DNA of 64,000 nucleotides from assembly GCA_963969495.1 (NCBI GenBank), contig OZ018333.1:18507937-18571936 (forward strand), in the 5' to 3' direction. Source of the DNA: Ceratothoa steindachneri. Lineage: Eukaryota; Arthropoda; Malacostraca; Isopoda; Cymothoidae. Position 1 is the first letter of the stretch. Each line of letters starts with the position of its first letter. A model generated the notes under the pieces. It worked only from the letters and a program-made list of their open reading frames with translations. It was not told the DNA's origin and did not search any database. Of the stretch, positions 1 to 10,962 are shown piece after piece. The translations under genes and the position numbers were made by a program.

Positions 1-1401
1 CCCCCGCGGATGGAGAGGAGCCCCGAGTCTTTTTCGTCTTTCTTGTCTTTTTCTTCTTTTTAGGTGAGGAGGGCGGGGAATGAACCCGCTTCTCACCCCC
101 GCCGGTAGAAGCCCCCAGGCCAGATGGACCGGCCTCAGCCAGGTCCTTCTCTGAAATGGAGAAGGTCCCGGTGGGCGCAGGGGATTCATCCGGAGGAGAT
201 CCCTCCCCTCCTTGTCCTGCCTGAGAATCCACAGCCGTTTGATGAGGACCTTGCATAGGGGCGGATTCGGGTTCGGTGCTTGGCGCCAAGCCCGGATTCC
301 CCCCCATGGAAGGCCCTACCGTCTGAGGCTGGTTTTCCTCAAGGACCATGTCTATCACAGGAGGGGCCTCCAGTTGGCCATCCCCTCCCAGGACATCGCA
401 GGTCCCCTTGGCAGCGTCATAAGTCTTTAGTGGGGAGGCACAGGCTTTGACCCCGGCAAGGTTTAATATTTTTGCCAGCAGGTCTTTTGAGGGAAGCGAC
501 CGAAGGGGCCTGGCTTCCCTCTCCCCCCTAAGGGGGTTTGCCCTACCGAGCCGCTTGTATGAGGGGCGGTCGGCAATGGGCTGCCTGCTGGCTTTCTTAG
601 CAGTCCCCTTAGAAAGCATAGGAGGGACTGCCGCTGGAGATAGGGAGGTGCCCGAAAGCACCTCCAGAGAAGGGGGTGAGGGGGAGTCCCCTACACCCGT
701 AGGCGTAGGAGAGGAGTACGCCTCCTCTCCGGTTAAAGAGGTATGGAGGGTCCCCTGCGCAAGCACAGGGGGGGGGACCTCCATCTTTTCTGTGGAGCTG
801 CACGAGGGTGGCTCCGTTGTTGTTATAGGGGGAATTAAGGGGAGATGTTTTTTTGTTTCATCATTGGGCATGGTGACCCTCTTTGTTTTACGGGACGCAA
901 TCGCTCACCACCTCTTGCAGTAGCCCGCACTGCAAGAGGTGCTTACAGGCCCGGCAGAGCCAGGCGCCGCCATTTGGGACCACCCCTCCCGCCTGGTGGC
1001 CTGGCAGTCCTTCGGCATGGCGGCTCCACCTTGAACACGGCGTAAAACGGATAGATTTTGAAGACGAGAGGAAAAGGGATGTGAGGAAGGTATGGGTGGG
1101 GATGAAGCAGGTTGTTAAAAGCCAACCACCCCAGACCGGAGCTCAGGGGTTAGGGGACATTGTCCCCTCCCCCCTCAGCCCCGATCCGGGACGATTGGCT
1201 GAGAAGAAGGTCAGCTTCTACCCTGTGAAATTAGAGGCTGACCAGAGAAAGTTGTGGGAGAGGTTGTATGAAAAGCGACGAGGTAGGATAGGAATACAGG
1301 CTATCTGAAGGAAGGAAGAGAGGCTAAGCTGGGGCCGGACGGGGCGCTGGATCCCGTCAGCACGGCGGCCAGGATGGCAAATCGCCGCGCCCCTTACGGG
1401 G
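1..1401 (-). mobile_element. LINE family A copy A1, 5' part (cut by window start)
   Basis: This is the 5' region of an I-superfamily LINE read on the minus strand: 5' UTR plus the proline- and serine-rich start of ORF1. It aligns by eye along its length with 7600-9124 (A3) and about 16300-17942 (A4), which share the same block order. The 5' terminus is the short palindrome CCCCGTAAGGGG (plus 1390-1401), present in the same place in A4. Reading frames are broken by several shifts, so this copy is not functional. The 3' continuation lies outside the window. No target duplication could be assessed. Confidence 0.75.
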
Positions 1402-1416
1402 TTGAATGTGTTGTGA

Positions 1417-1464
<48 letters not shown>

Positions 1465-1465
1465 G

Positions 1466-1496
<31 letters not shown>

Positions 1497-1530
1497 AAAG
1501 AAAGAAAGAAAAAAAAAGAAGCTTTTTTGT
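1417..1530. repeat. AAT microsatellite followed by A-rich tract
   Basis: About 13 AAT units are followed by roughly 70 bases of A with scattered G. The tract lies 15 bases beyond the 5' end of LINE copy A1. It may be the tail of an older plus-strand retroelement into which A1 inserted, but no body of such an element was recognised. Confidence 0.85.
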
Positions 1531-3137
1531 GAGTGAAATGAACAAATGATGCAGGCCTGGCAGACAATGCCTCCAGGGGGGGATTTTTTGCTAGTAGCTA
1601 ATAATTTAAACAAGAGAAACAACAGTTTTCTTGGGGCCTGGATTTGTCTTTATGTTCTCAATGTATGGCCTGAGATACCATAGATCTCTGATTATCTACC
1701 TTTTATGTGTAGAGATTAATTACAGGACAGGGGGTGGCTCTAAAGTTTTTTCCATGCATGGTGACTTTTTGGACACACTATATTAACCCCAATCAACTGT
1801 CACACACACACAGCTGTGATGCAGTTCTTCTGATGGTTAATTTTCATTAAATAAAGATCTTCCGCATTCATACAGAAGCCAGAGAAAGAAATTAACTCAT
1901 CATCCACCCCTCAAATGCCTTTTGAGGCTGCGGACTCAGTGCTGAGTGCCTTTTGAGGCCGATTGTTATGATAATTCGTCCTTTTGGGGGGTTTCACACT
2001 CTTATACTAGTGATTAATCACTATCACTAACTCTATAATTTAAGAAGGGGATTTCTTTGAGTATTTGAATAATAATTTCATCTTAGTTTGGTTATGACTT
2101 ATATTTTTTTATCAAAGTTATTTCTAATAATTCTTTTATATCAAAAAACAAAATGGTGAAGTTCAGAAATAAATCTAAGTATTGAAATTTTGTGAAATTT
2201 TCAAAACCCAAAGAATTACAAAAGCTGAAGTTCAGATAATTTATTTTTATATATCTTCTATAATAACTATATTTTAGCAACGTGATATTTTGAAAGGGGG
2301 AAAATTTAGTTTAGAGTTCCTTTTTAAAAGGAACTCCCCCCATAGGGGGGAGTGGCGAAGCCATTGCCTGGTCATCCAATTAAAATATATAAATGCCTTA
2401 GGTCAGTCCTTCTTTTGTAAACAAAGATTCAAGAATAAGAAGTGCATGAAGGAGGAAGGACAGGCAGCAAAAAAGAAAAATATTTCCAATCATAATTCTA
2501 AATATGTAGATGGTCATTAATCATTTTTTTTAAATAGAAGAATTCTTTTCAATTAAAATGATATATTATTTGGTTTATATAAAAGGCTTTAAATATTTTA
2601 TTATTTTCGCTAAAGATGTACCAAGGTTAAATTGATTGGCAGTGATTTAGAACAAATTTGTTTATTGTTAGGGAAATCAATGTTCTTCAACCGGTCTCTT
2701 ATGACTGTAGTGCAATGGGCCTATGAATCTATACATTATACCAACCTATCTATAGGTTAATTATCTAAAATTCAGAAATTAGAGGGTTAATGCATCTTAA
2801 AATAGGTAAATATAATTTTGGTAGTTAAAAGTTCAAATGGAGATGAGTAATAAATATTAGACAGGCATTACTAGCAATGAACTAATAACTTAATTACCTA
2901 TTTGACTTGGCAGTCCTGCGACAGCATTTCATGAGATTTTAAATGCTTGCTTTTCACGTAGAATCGGTCTAGGCTCAATGCCCACAAATGACTCAAAAGT
3001 CTTTTCTTTAATGATCTTGCTTAGGATTGCAAAACAAACATCCTGCTGCAAAAAAATGATAATTTATACTTATGCCATCATAGTAATTTACAACAAGGCA
3101 TGGTACAACACTAACAATAGTCTTTGTTCGCAAGGGG
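1531..3137. other. No recognised gene; AT-rich intergenic sequence
   Basis: No open frame here shows a recognisable domain. At about 1725-1795 there is a stretch (GGTGGCTCTAAAG, later TTTTTGGACACACTATA) reminiscent of the ends of Tc1/mariner elements, but no partner end was found. A purine/pyrimidine palindrome lies at about 2325-2350. The rest is AT-rich with no further structure seen. Confidence 0.5.
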
Positions 3138-3492
3138 TTAACCTTCACTCTTGCCATGGCAGTACACAGAATCATTTTCATCCACCTGTGGGACCATGCT
3201 ATATCTTAGTAAGGTAGACTGCAATATACAGAGTAATGGCGGAATGGTATGCAATTAGTAGCCACCTTCAAAGTACATCAGGTGGATGGATGGATGGATG
3301 GATTGCACACAACTCCCTTGGAGTTCACTGAGGGGTGATTGCGTTTTTGCATCAAGTGGCTACTCTTTTCTATACTAAATGCATACCATCACTGCGCGCA
3401 TTGCAGTTTACCATACTAGTGCAAGATACAGTGTTCCCCCACGGTTGGATGAAAATGATCCTGTGTACTGAGAGGACAACAGTGAAGGTTAA
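3138..3492. mobile_element. TTAA-flanked MITE with long inverted repeats
   Basis: The element is bounded by TTAA at 3138-3141 and 3489-3492. The two arms are imperfect inverted repeats of roughly 130 bp, beginning CCTTCACT inside each TTAA; both contain GTACACAG and ATCATTTTCATCCA in matching positions. A TTAA target duplication next to CC is the piggyBac signature. There is no coding capacity. A GGAT microsatellite (3281-3303) lies near the loop. Assignment to piggyBac rests only on the TTAA and terminal bases. Confidence 0.7.
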
Positions 3493-3720
3493 AATAACCA
3501 ATTAATAGTTATTTTAAGGGCTGTAGGTTGGTCTATTCGATACAGTCAATTGCTTGGTGCAGATGATGGGCATCCCCCAGACATACCCAATGCACTGTGA
3601 AGGTGGCTACACATTGTTCTACTAAATGTAAATTATATCTATACCATCTTTATCTAATTGTGCTGCGACATCTAGATTTTCTAGCAGATTGGTCAAGATT
3701 TACCTGACCTGAATCCATGC

Positions 3721-4080
3721 TGATTATTAAATAACAAGCTACCACTGTCTAAAAAGTCTGTCAACCCTTTTTTAACTACTTTCTCAAGTAATTTACATAT
3801 TAATAAAATTTGACTTACTGGCCTATAGTTGTTAGGATCATCTTTACTTCACTTTTTGATGAGTGGAACTATAGCAGCTCTTTTCCATTCATCTGGTATC
3901 TCCATCCTGACTATCACTTAAACTACCACTTTCTAAAATGTCTACCATCCTTTAACTACCTTTTCAAGTAATTTACATACAATTTAAGTTAGACTCAATG
4001 GCCTATATTTACTAGGATCATCCTCCCTTCCCTTTTTGATGATTGGAACTACAGAAGCTCTTTTCCAGGCATCTAGATAT
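3721..4080 (-). repeat. Diverged tandem duplication within the LINE fragment
   Basis: Two successive stretches, about 3721-3902 and 3911-4080, carry the same reverse-transcriptase segment (CTACCACT, TTTAACTAC, CAAGTAATTTACATA, AGGATCATC, TTTTTGATGA and GGAACTA in the same order). They differ at many positions, so the duplication is old. Confidence 0.6.
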
Positions 4081-4523
4081 CTTCCCAACAAATCCATGAG
4101 ATCTAACAAATATTTACTAAAGAATAAGTGAAATACTTTCTGCTCCCTCTGTAAGAATCTTAGAATATTATAAGCGCTCATAGCTTTGTTAACAATGTTT
4201 ACCTCCCCTTTAAGAGGCTTTATCCTATCTTGATTGACCTTATTTTATATTTTCTAACTATAAAAAAATTTCCCTGGTCCATATTACTAATCTATTCAAC
4301 TCTTTCCTAACTTTTTAGATTATGCACAGTATTTTCTTAGGATTTTTTGAAATCGACTCTCATTTTCCTGATTAAGATTCCTATGTCCTTATTCTCAGGA
4401 TAATGGTTTGCATTTTTTTGCCTTAACTTCTTTGGGATACATTGTTCCTGTACCATATTTAAAACTTGTTTGAAAGTATCTCATAAGCATTCCTCTCTAT
4501 AAATTCTTCCCAGTCAATTTGTT

Positions 4524-4825
4524 TTAACCCTGGACAGGTAACGTCAAATTGGCATTACAATTTAGGTAACGTGGTTGCAGATATGGTACACTGATTTTGA
4601 CCTTGAATAATTCGGGACGTATTGGTCAGAATCTAAATCTCCTTATTTCAAGATGTTTAGCATTTATCTAAGACTACATTGGAAAGGTTAAAGAAAACAA
4701 GAACTAATGGCTCTGGGTAAAACAGATCACCCAGAGGCATCGCATGGATGCGCACACCGGAAGAAACTAGGTTTTTGTGCGCCGCTTGGTGCACTTATGC
4801 ACCAAGGTTACCTATCCAGGTTTAA
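4524..4825. mobile_element. piggyBac-like MITE, copy 1 of a 300-bp family
   Basis: It starts TTAACCCTGGACAGGT and ends with the inverted complement ACCTATCCAGG then TTTAA, giving TIRs of about 16 bp inside TTAA. A second copy at 9725-10027 aligns along its entire length. Near the right end there is a perfect stem, CTTGGTGCA and TGCACCAAG, separated by four bases. There is no ORF. It inserted into the CR1-like fragment at 3640-5063. The TTAA target and CCC/GGG ends are typical of piggyBac. Confidence 0.85.
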
Positions 4826-5330
4826 TAAGCCATGTATGATTTTCCTTTGTGGAAATTTGGAATTGTTACATTATTCCTAACAATGCTTATCTTACTACCC
4901 AAAGTAAATCAAACTATCTGATGATTACTACTGCCTATGCTTCCCCAACTACAAATTTCTGTTTAGTTAGGACTAGGTCCAGTATTTTGTTTCCACAATT
5001 ATCACGAAAAAATTTGTTGAATCTTTGACTAAATATTATCCCTACTTATTTCTTCTTTAGTATTCATCTGGTGACTGCTTGCGAGGACATTACAAACAGA
5101 AAAAAACAAACCCAAATCAAAGGCAAAAAGGCATGAAGAACAAAGCACACTCCAGCAGTGGAGGGAGGCCCATCTCCCCCCTGCTGTGGGCGCATGCCAC
5201 CAAAATTAAAGTCAAATAAAATGGAGGCTAGCTTCATCCAAGTAGTAGCAACCCCACTCATCCCAGTACTAGGCGAAGTAATTTAAATGAAGACCACCCA
5301 GACTGGGACATTTAACAATGTGATCATCAC

Positions 5331-5752
5331 AGTAGGGTGAAAGGGAGTGCTCCATCAACTAGCAGTGAACTTGATCATCGCGGTAGGGTGAAAGGGAGTG
5401 CTCCATCAACTGGCAGTGAACTTGATCATCGCAGTAGGGTGAAAGGGAGTGCTCCATCAACTGGCAGTGAACTTGATCATCGCAGTAGGGTGAAAGGAAG
5501 TGCTCCATCAACTGGCAGTGAATGCAATCATCAAAGGGAGTGCTCCATCAACTTGCAGTGAACGCGATCTTCACAGTAGGGTGAAAGGTAGTGCTCCATC
5601 AACTGGCAGTAAACATAATCATCACAGTAGGATGAAAGGGAGTGGTCCAATAACTGGCAGTGAACGCGATCATCAAAGGGAGTGCTCCATCAACTGGCAG
5701 TTAAAGCGATCATCACAGTAGGGTGAAAGAGAGTGATCCATCAACTGGCAGA
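5331..5752. repeat. 51-bp minisatellite derived from LINE A
   Basis: About nine units, two shortened by roughly 10 bp, carry the core GTAGGGTGAAAGGGAGTGCT followed by CCATCAACTGGCAGTGAAC. The unpaired homologous segment in A3 (7015-7075, CACAGTAGGGCGCAGGTGAG then CACTCCATCAAATGGCAGT) occurs once. Sequence on both sides of the array continues the LINE in register, so the unit is a locally amplified piece of the LINE's zinc-finger coding region. Confidence 0.85.
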
Positions 5753-5918
5753 GTCCCACAAGTGTGCCCAATTTGAAGATAACAGAAAACAACCAGAGTA
5801 CGATGTCATGCAATTGTAAGTTCTCCTTGGCTATCTCTCATCTTCTTTGGCAGGCAGCACAGAGGGATGACCTTATTCATAACATGTAATCAGTGTGATG
5901 ATGAAAATGCTGCTCTGG

Positions 5919-6540
5919 TCATCCAGTTCTTGTGGTCTCTTTGGCACCCTCATTGCCCACAATACCAGCATAAGATAATCTCACCACTGGTTTGGATACC
6001 ACAAACCAGTGAGTAGATTCCCCAAGAGCACTCAAGGGGCTTTGTGAGCCAGTAAAGATCAAAATCCAATCTCTGAAACAGGCATAATGTGTTATCTCCC
6101 ATACTGAGAGGTGTATTGCAGCAAGCTCAGCCATGAAGACAGATGCAGCACCTGGTAGAGGGCTTGCTGATTTCAAACAGAGGGGATACTGTGTGGAAGC
6201 CGTCTCCTTCCTGAGACTTGGAGCCATCTGTATACACTGGCACGGAACCAACATAACACAAAGTGTGTTCCAAAAAGGTTGAACACATTATTACATCTGG
6301 AAGTGTGGAAGCTTTGGTAGCAGAGGCATAGCCACCAGTGTGAGCCAGAGGTCACACTGGTCTGAGAGCGACACAAGCTCTCTAATGAATTTCCTAGCCC
6401 TGAACCAAAAGGGCTTAGGGTATGGCAGGAATTTCTCAGCAGAATTGGCACCATTGAGATTGGTCACCAATGCAGTGAAAGTCATTAGCAACTGATGGAG
6501 GCACAAGACTCACAAATACAAGCACATAATGCAAGGTGCA
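5919..6540 (-). pseudogene. RNase H / C-terminal region of LINE A2, broken
   Basis: Minus-strand frames include FTGSQSPLSAL (from the S-D-SQSALSAL RNase H block), FMAELAAIHLSV and VGNEGAKE, the counterparts of FTAELVAIHHSV and the GNEAAKE block in other family-A copies. In the RNase H fold these blocks carry the acidic metal-binding residues. Here the reading is split over two frames and the first block has lost its aspartate, so it is a pseudogene. Confidence 0.65.
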
Positions 6541-6541
6541 C

Positions 6542-6556
6542 AGCGCAGACCTAGTG
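6542..6556. repeat. Target site duplication of LINE A3 (left)
   Basis: AGCGCAGACCTAGTG here and AGCGCAGAGCTAGTG at 9125-9139 flank A3 and match at 14 of 15 positions. Both continue the host copy A2 in register, which shows where A3 entered. Confidence 0.85.
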
Positions 6557-9124
6557 TTTTTTTGTTGTTTTTTTAAAGAGCTCATCTGGCGACTGCCTAC
6601 TTGGGCATTAGTAGCCATATTCAACATTGCCTAAAATTAGGCATCTTTAAAAGAGGATGATAAAAAACAAATAAAAAAACAAAAATAAAACAAAGAAAAA
6701 AGGTAATAAGCAGAAAGCAAGCTCCAGCATCGGGGGGAGGTCCGCCTCCACACAGTGCAGGAACATGCGACCTACAAAAATAAGAAAAAACAAGAAAAAA
6801 ACAACTATTTAAATAAAGGGAAGAAGGCCGGCCTCCTCCAAAAAGTCTAAAAGTCCACAGGTCGCTGTGCATGAATCCGTCCCGAGTACAAGGGACAGGT
6901 GGTAGCGACCCCGCCCATCCTGGTACTGGGACAGGTAACAGGTAACTTGCACGGAGATCGCCCAGACTGGGAGATTCAACAAGAATGTGTCAAACAGTCT
7001 GGGGGACAATGCAGTCTTCACAGTAGGGCGCAGGTGAGCACTCCATCAAATGGCAGTCATCCCGTGAGTGTATCCAATTTGGGGATGACAGAAAAAACCT
7101 GAAGCTCTCGCGGCATTGGAGGTAGGTCCAAGGGAACAGTCGCGGTGCAATGGCACGCAACTTTAAGTTCCCTTCGACCGTCTCCCATCCTGTTTGACAT
7201 GCAGCCTGAAGAGTTACCCGTGTTCCTGCCATGTAGTCGGTGTGAGGAAGAGCAAAACGCTGGTCCGGTCACTGAGTCCTCGCAGACTCTTTGGTGCCCT
7301 CATTCCCCGCAGTCCCTACATGTACAGGAACCCAGCTTGACCTTGACTGTCCTGTGGTCAGCCAGCTCTAGAGTGATATGTTCTATGGAGTAGTCCACGA
7401 GTTCCCTCGCATAAACTACTCCTTTCACAAAGTTCATGGTAGAGTGTGGCGTCACACTCAATGGGGTGCCATCAAGTGTCTGAAGAGCACTTATCATGGC
7501 CACTTTGGAGGCATTCGCCAGAAGGCTCTCATCCTAGAAACAGGTCACCTTCGGCTCTCTACCAATAACACTAGCTAAAGCTCTCCTCTGATGGATCATG
7601 TTACCTTTAGCCAACACGGTGTCATCAGTAAGTGTTTGAATCCAGCGGGCTCAAAAACGCTGGGTAATCTCTGAATGAGGGGCCCCGATGTAAACGAGGC
7701 TCCGCTCTGCGCTCTAGCACCTTTGGTCATAGTCAGGGGCTCCGCACACAGGAGGGCAGAGGGGCCATATGTGATGATCTTGGCTTGGTCGCTTACTAAA
7801 ATGGCAGCAGACCCATCAATCCCTGCAGCCCCCTCGGATGGAGAGGAGCCAAGGGTCTTCTTCTTCTTTTTTTTTAACCTTTTTAGAATAGGAGGGCGGG
7901 AAATGAACCCACTTATCCCCTCCGCTGGCACGAGCCCCCAGGCTGGATGGACTGGCCTAAGCAAGGTCCTTCTCTGAGATGGACAAGGTCCTGGCAGTCG
8001 CAGGGGCACCGGTCGGAGGAGATCCCTCCCCTACTTGTACTGCCTTGGAAACCCCAGCCATTTGAGGAGGACATTGCATAGGGGCGGACTCAAGTTCGGT
8101 GCTTGGTGCCGAGCCCGGATTCGCTCCCATGGAAGGCCCTACCGTCTGAGGCTGGGTTGCCTCAAGGACCATGGCTATCTTAGGGGGGGCCTCCAGTTGG
8201 CCATCCTCGCCCCAGGACAACACAGGTCTCATTGGCAGCGGTCATAAGTCGAGTCTGGGGAGGCACAGACCTTGACCCAGGCAAGGTTCAATATTCTCAC
8301 CAGCAGGTCTTTTGAGGGCAGCAACCAATGGGGCCTGGCTTCCCTCTCCCCCCTAAGGGGGCTTGCCCTACCAAGCCGCTTCAATGTGGAGCGGTCGGTT
8401 ATGGGCTGCCTGCTGGCTTTCTTGGCAGTCCCCTTGGAAAGTAAATGGGGGACCCATGCTGGGAAGAGGGAGGTGCCCAAAAGCACCTCCAGACAAGGGT
8501 GTGAGGGGGAGTCCCCTACATCCATAGGCGAAGGAGAGGAGTAAGCCTGGTTTTCGGTTAGAGATATTTGGAGGGTCCCTTGTGAGACCACAGGTGGGGG
8601 GGAGGAACCTCCATTTTTTATCGTGGAGCTGCCCGAGGGTGGCTCCGATGGTGGACAAGGGGAAATTGAGGGGATATATATTTTTTGTAGCATCATTGGG
8701 TATGGTGACCCTATTTTTTTATGGGAAGCAATCCCTCATCACCCCTTGCAGTAGCCCGCCCTGTAAGGGGTGCAATATATAGTGTTTGAAAATAGAAAGG
8801 AAGAGGAGGTGAGGAAGATGTGGGTGGGGATAAAGCAGGTTATTTAAAAACCCACCATCCCAAAATGGAGTTCAGGGGTGAGGGATTATTGTCCCCTTTT
8901 CCCTCAGCCCCGATCCGGGATAGTTGGCTAAGAAAAAGGTCAGCATCTACCCTGTGAAATTAGAGGCTGACCAGAGAAAGTTATGGGAGAGGTTGTAGGG
9001 GAAGTGACGAAGTAGGGGAGAAATACAGGATGTCTGAAAGAAGAAGAGGCTAAGCTGGGGCCGGACAGGGCGCTGAGTCACGTCAGCATGGCGACCAGAA
9101 AGGCAAATCGCCGCACTCCTTATG
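6557..9124 (-). mobile_element. LINE family A copy A3, internally deleted insertion
   Basis: The element reads, on the minus strand, 5' UTR and ORF1 5' part (9124 down to 7337), then directly the C-terminal zinc-finger region, 3' UTR and an A-rich tail (7336 to 6557). The junction at 7336/7337 joins sequence equivalent to 15901 with that equivalent to 11808 in A4, removing about 4.1 kb that holds the ORF1 zinc knuckles, endonuclease, reverse transcriptase and RNase H. It is flanked by a 15-bp target duplication and has a tail, so it was inserted in this shortened form or shrank later. It cannot encode its own machinery. Confidence 0.85.
7337..8696 (-). pseudogene. ORF1 5' part of LINE A3 (Pro/Ser-rich gag-like)
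   Basis: Minus-strand frames give a proline- and serine-rich amino end, a lysine run (RLKKKKKK), the phrase PLIQRLPSVFEPAGFKHLL and, at the 3' end, VTPHSTMNFVKGVVYARELV. The same phrases occur in A4 ORF1. The frame is split into at least four pieces. In intact relatives this N-terminal region precedes CCHC knuckles and helps form the RNA particle, but the knuckles are deleted here. Confidence 0.65.
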
Positions 9125-9139
9125 AGCGCAGAGCTAGTG
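9125..9139. repeat. Target site duplication of LINE A3 (right)
   Basis: AGCGCAGAGCTAGTG is the partner of 6542-6556. Host LINE A2 resumes here. Confidence 0.85.
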
Positions 9140-9722
9140 GCATGTCTCCAGCTTACAAGAGTAGGCTCTCAATGGGGGATGTGTGGAAGGCACTGGTCAC
9201 TAGGATGTATTATATCTCTATGTTATTTGATAGGCTTTCTCCAGATTAAAATTCACTGTGACATAGTGCAGTCTATGAAGGAAGGCCTTGAAGACAGCAT
9301 TTTCCACTCGGAGCAGAGCATCCAACATGGAGTGGAACTTGTGGAAACCGCACTGTGCACAAGAAAAGTGGCTGTCCTCTGCTATTCAAGAAGAAGGCAG
9401 CTCTAACCTTCACCAATTTCTCCAGCAACTTGCACAAGCAGGAGTTTAGAGATTGGGCAGAAACCAGTCATGGTAGAGATCTCTCCCTGGTTACGGAAAG
9501 TGAGCACAGTGGCCATTTGTGAGGAGTTTGGGAGGATACCCTCTGTCCAGATCCTGCAGGAATCTTATGCCTCACTCCCCTAACTGTCGAAGCATGGGAT
9601 ATGGGACAGTGGCTGTACCAGTGGTGGTGTCCACACATGTAGCAGAGCAGAACCCAACTCATTCAATGTAAAGCTGTCATTGAAGGTTTCTCAGGTCTCT
9701 AGATGTAATGTCCAGTCAGTGG
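9140..9722 (-). pseudogene. Reverse transcriptase fragment of LINE A2
   Basis: The plus-strand text matches 12440-12540 and then, after a gap of about 700 bp, 13235-13720 of A4, for example AGGCTTTCTCCAGATTAAAA against AGGCCTTCTCCAGATCGAAA. It is therefore a deleted and decayed piece of the reverse-transcriptase domain. No usable frame remains. Confidence 0.65.
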
Positions 9723-9724
9723 CC

Positions 9725-10027
9725 TTAACCCTGGACAGGTTGTCAAATTGGCGTCACAATTTAGGTAACGTGGTTGCAGATATGCTACACTGATTTTGAC
9801 CTTGAATAACTCAGGTCGTATTGGTCAGAATCTAAATCTCCTTATTTCAAGATATTTCGCATTTATCTAAGACTGCATTGGAAAGGTTAAAGAAAACAAG
9901 AACTAATGGCTCCGGGTAAAACAGATCACCCTGAGGTATCGTATAGATGCGCACACCGGAAAAAAAACTTAGGTTTTTGTGCGCCGCTTGGTGCACTTAT
10001 GCACCAAGGTTACCTATCCAGGGTTAA
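9725..10027. mobile_element. piggyBac-like MITE, copy 2 of the 300-bp family
   Basis: TTAACCCTGGACAGGT at the left and ACCTATCCAGGGTTAA at the right form 16-bp TIRs with one mismatch, enclosed by TTAA. The interior aligns with 4524-4825 and has the same subterminal stem CTTGGTGCA/TGCACCAAG. It has no ORF. It inserted at the edge of LINE A2. Confidence 0.88.
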
Positions 10028-10670
10028 GTAACATCACAATGTGGACTGAATGGAATGGGAGCCACATCTCAGCTACCTTAGTAGGGGCCTCCAAGTGGCC
10101 ATCTCCTCCAGAAGTGTTGGGTATCTTGAGTGAGGAATCATAAGGGCTATGGCCCATCGTAGACATCAGTGGAGCCGGCATACCACCCTCCATTGGCCCA
10201 AAGGGGTAGGTGGCTCCCATCTGTCACAATCCTAGGATCTGGTATTTGTGGTCCCCTTAGAAAGAGAAGGGAGACTCTTGAATGTGGGGCTTGCCTGAAG
10301 CCAACTAATTCTCCAAAAGGGAGTAAGGGAGAAGGCCCTAAACCTGGAGGCAATGGAGGGAGCAATGCTGTGTCCACTTGAAGAATCTTGGAGTGGGGTC
10401 TCCTCCATCAGAGGTGGAGCTGCCTGCAGGTGGCCCCAAAGATAACAACAGGAAAAGGCTCCTTTCCACCAATCAGTAGTGTTGTCATGGAATATCTTAT
10501 CTGCCCCAACATGAAGGTTGTGCAAGGATTTGCTAAGAGGGATAGTCCCAGATGTTGTCAAGTTTCGAGACTCTGCCAACTCACAAAATTTCCTGAGCTT
10601 GTGACCAATATCCTAAACATAAGCCAGATTTCTGGACTTTTCAACTCTCCACCCTGGGTGCATTAATGAT
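10028..10670 (-). pseudogene. Diverged family-A ORF1 5' fragment
   Basis: Blocks such as GGGGCCTCCAAGTGGCCATC, CAGAGGTGGAGCTGCC and GGTGGCCCCAAAG align in order with the ORF1 5' region of A3 and A4, but with much more divergence. The frames are broken. It could be the 5' part of copy A2 or a separate old insertion. Confidence 0.5.
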
Positions 10671-10795
10671 GTTGACACCTGTGCAGCAACACACACTGGC
10701 CAGAAGTTGCCCAGAGGAGCGGTCTCTCACCAAAGGACACAGCTTCCAACTGAGCAACCAGAGAGGCAGAGTGACAAGGTGGATTTCCTTATTAG

Positions 10796-10935
10796 ATCAT
10801 ACTATTCATCAAGAGGAAGGCCAGGATCTCGACCCTAAGAATATACTATTCATCAAGAGGAAGGCCAGGATCTTGACCCTAAGAATATACTATTCATCAA
10901 GAGGAAGGCCAGGATTTCAACCCCAAGAATTTTAG
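10796..10935. repeat. Three-copy 44-bp tandem repeat
   Basis: The unit runs ATACTATTCATCAAGAGGAA, then GGCCAGGAT, then a CGACCCTAAGAAT-like end. Three nearly identical copies adjoin each other. Confidence 0.8.
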
Positions 10936-10962
10936 TGGCCTGGCAGCCAGCATGGCAGTTAA

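Larger units (their letters stand above)
3640..5063 (-). pseudogene. CR1-like LINE reverse transcriptase fragment, decayed
   Basis: Minus-strand translation gives pieces of a CR1/L2-type ORF2, for example WKRASVVPIIKKGREDDP followed by SKYRPLSLT at 4000-4080. This matches the linker between endonuclease and reverse transcriptase in LINE C2 (WKRANVVPIFKKGSKEDPN). The part at 4826-5040 matches the endonuclease end seen in C1 at about 20810-20940. Frames are heavily broken. The copy is interrupted by a MITE at 4524-4825 and contains an internal duplication at 3721-4080. It is one of the oldest elements in the window. Confidence 0.7.
5064..9722 (-). mobile_element. LINE family A copy A2, old, interrupted
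   Basis: Minus-strand 3' UTR (begins about 5064, CATCTGGTGACTGC block), C-terminal zinc-finger region, RNase H region and reverse-transcriptase region appear in the same order as in A4 (11114-17942). The copy was split by insertion of A3 (6557-9124). After A3 it resumes in register at 9125 with the sequence equivalent to 12440, then jumps by an internal deletion to the equivalent of about 13235. A 51-bp minisatellite has grown inside it. All frames are broken. Confidence 0.75.

Noticed and set aside
1218..1622. Minus-strand ORFs rich in Leu, Phe and Ile near 1400
   Set aside because: They are translations of the AAT microsatellite and A-rich tract.
1725..1795. Possible Tc1/mariner terminus (GGTGGCTCTAAAG ... 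TTTTTGGACACACTATA)
   Set aside because: No inverted partner or transposase was found nearby, so it was only mentioned as a hint.
7330..7345. The 4.1-kb gap in LINE A3 as a spliced intron
   Set aside because: In the element RNA the removed segment would start CGTGTG and end TTATCTTCT before GCTGGG. There is no GT-AG pair at the observed junction, so an ordinary deletion is more likely.
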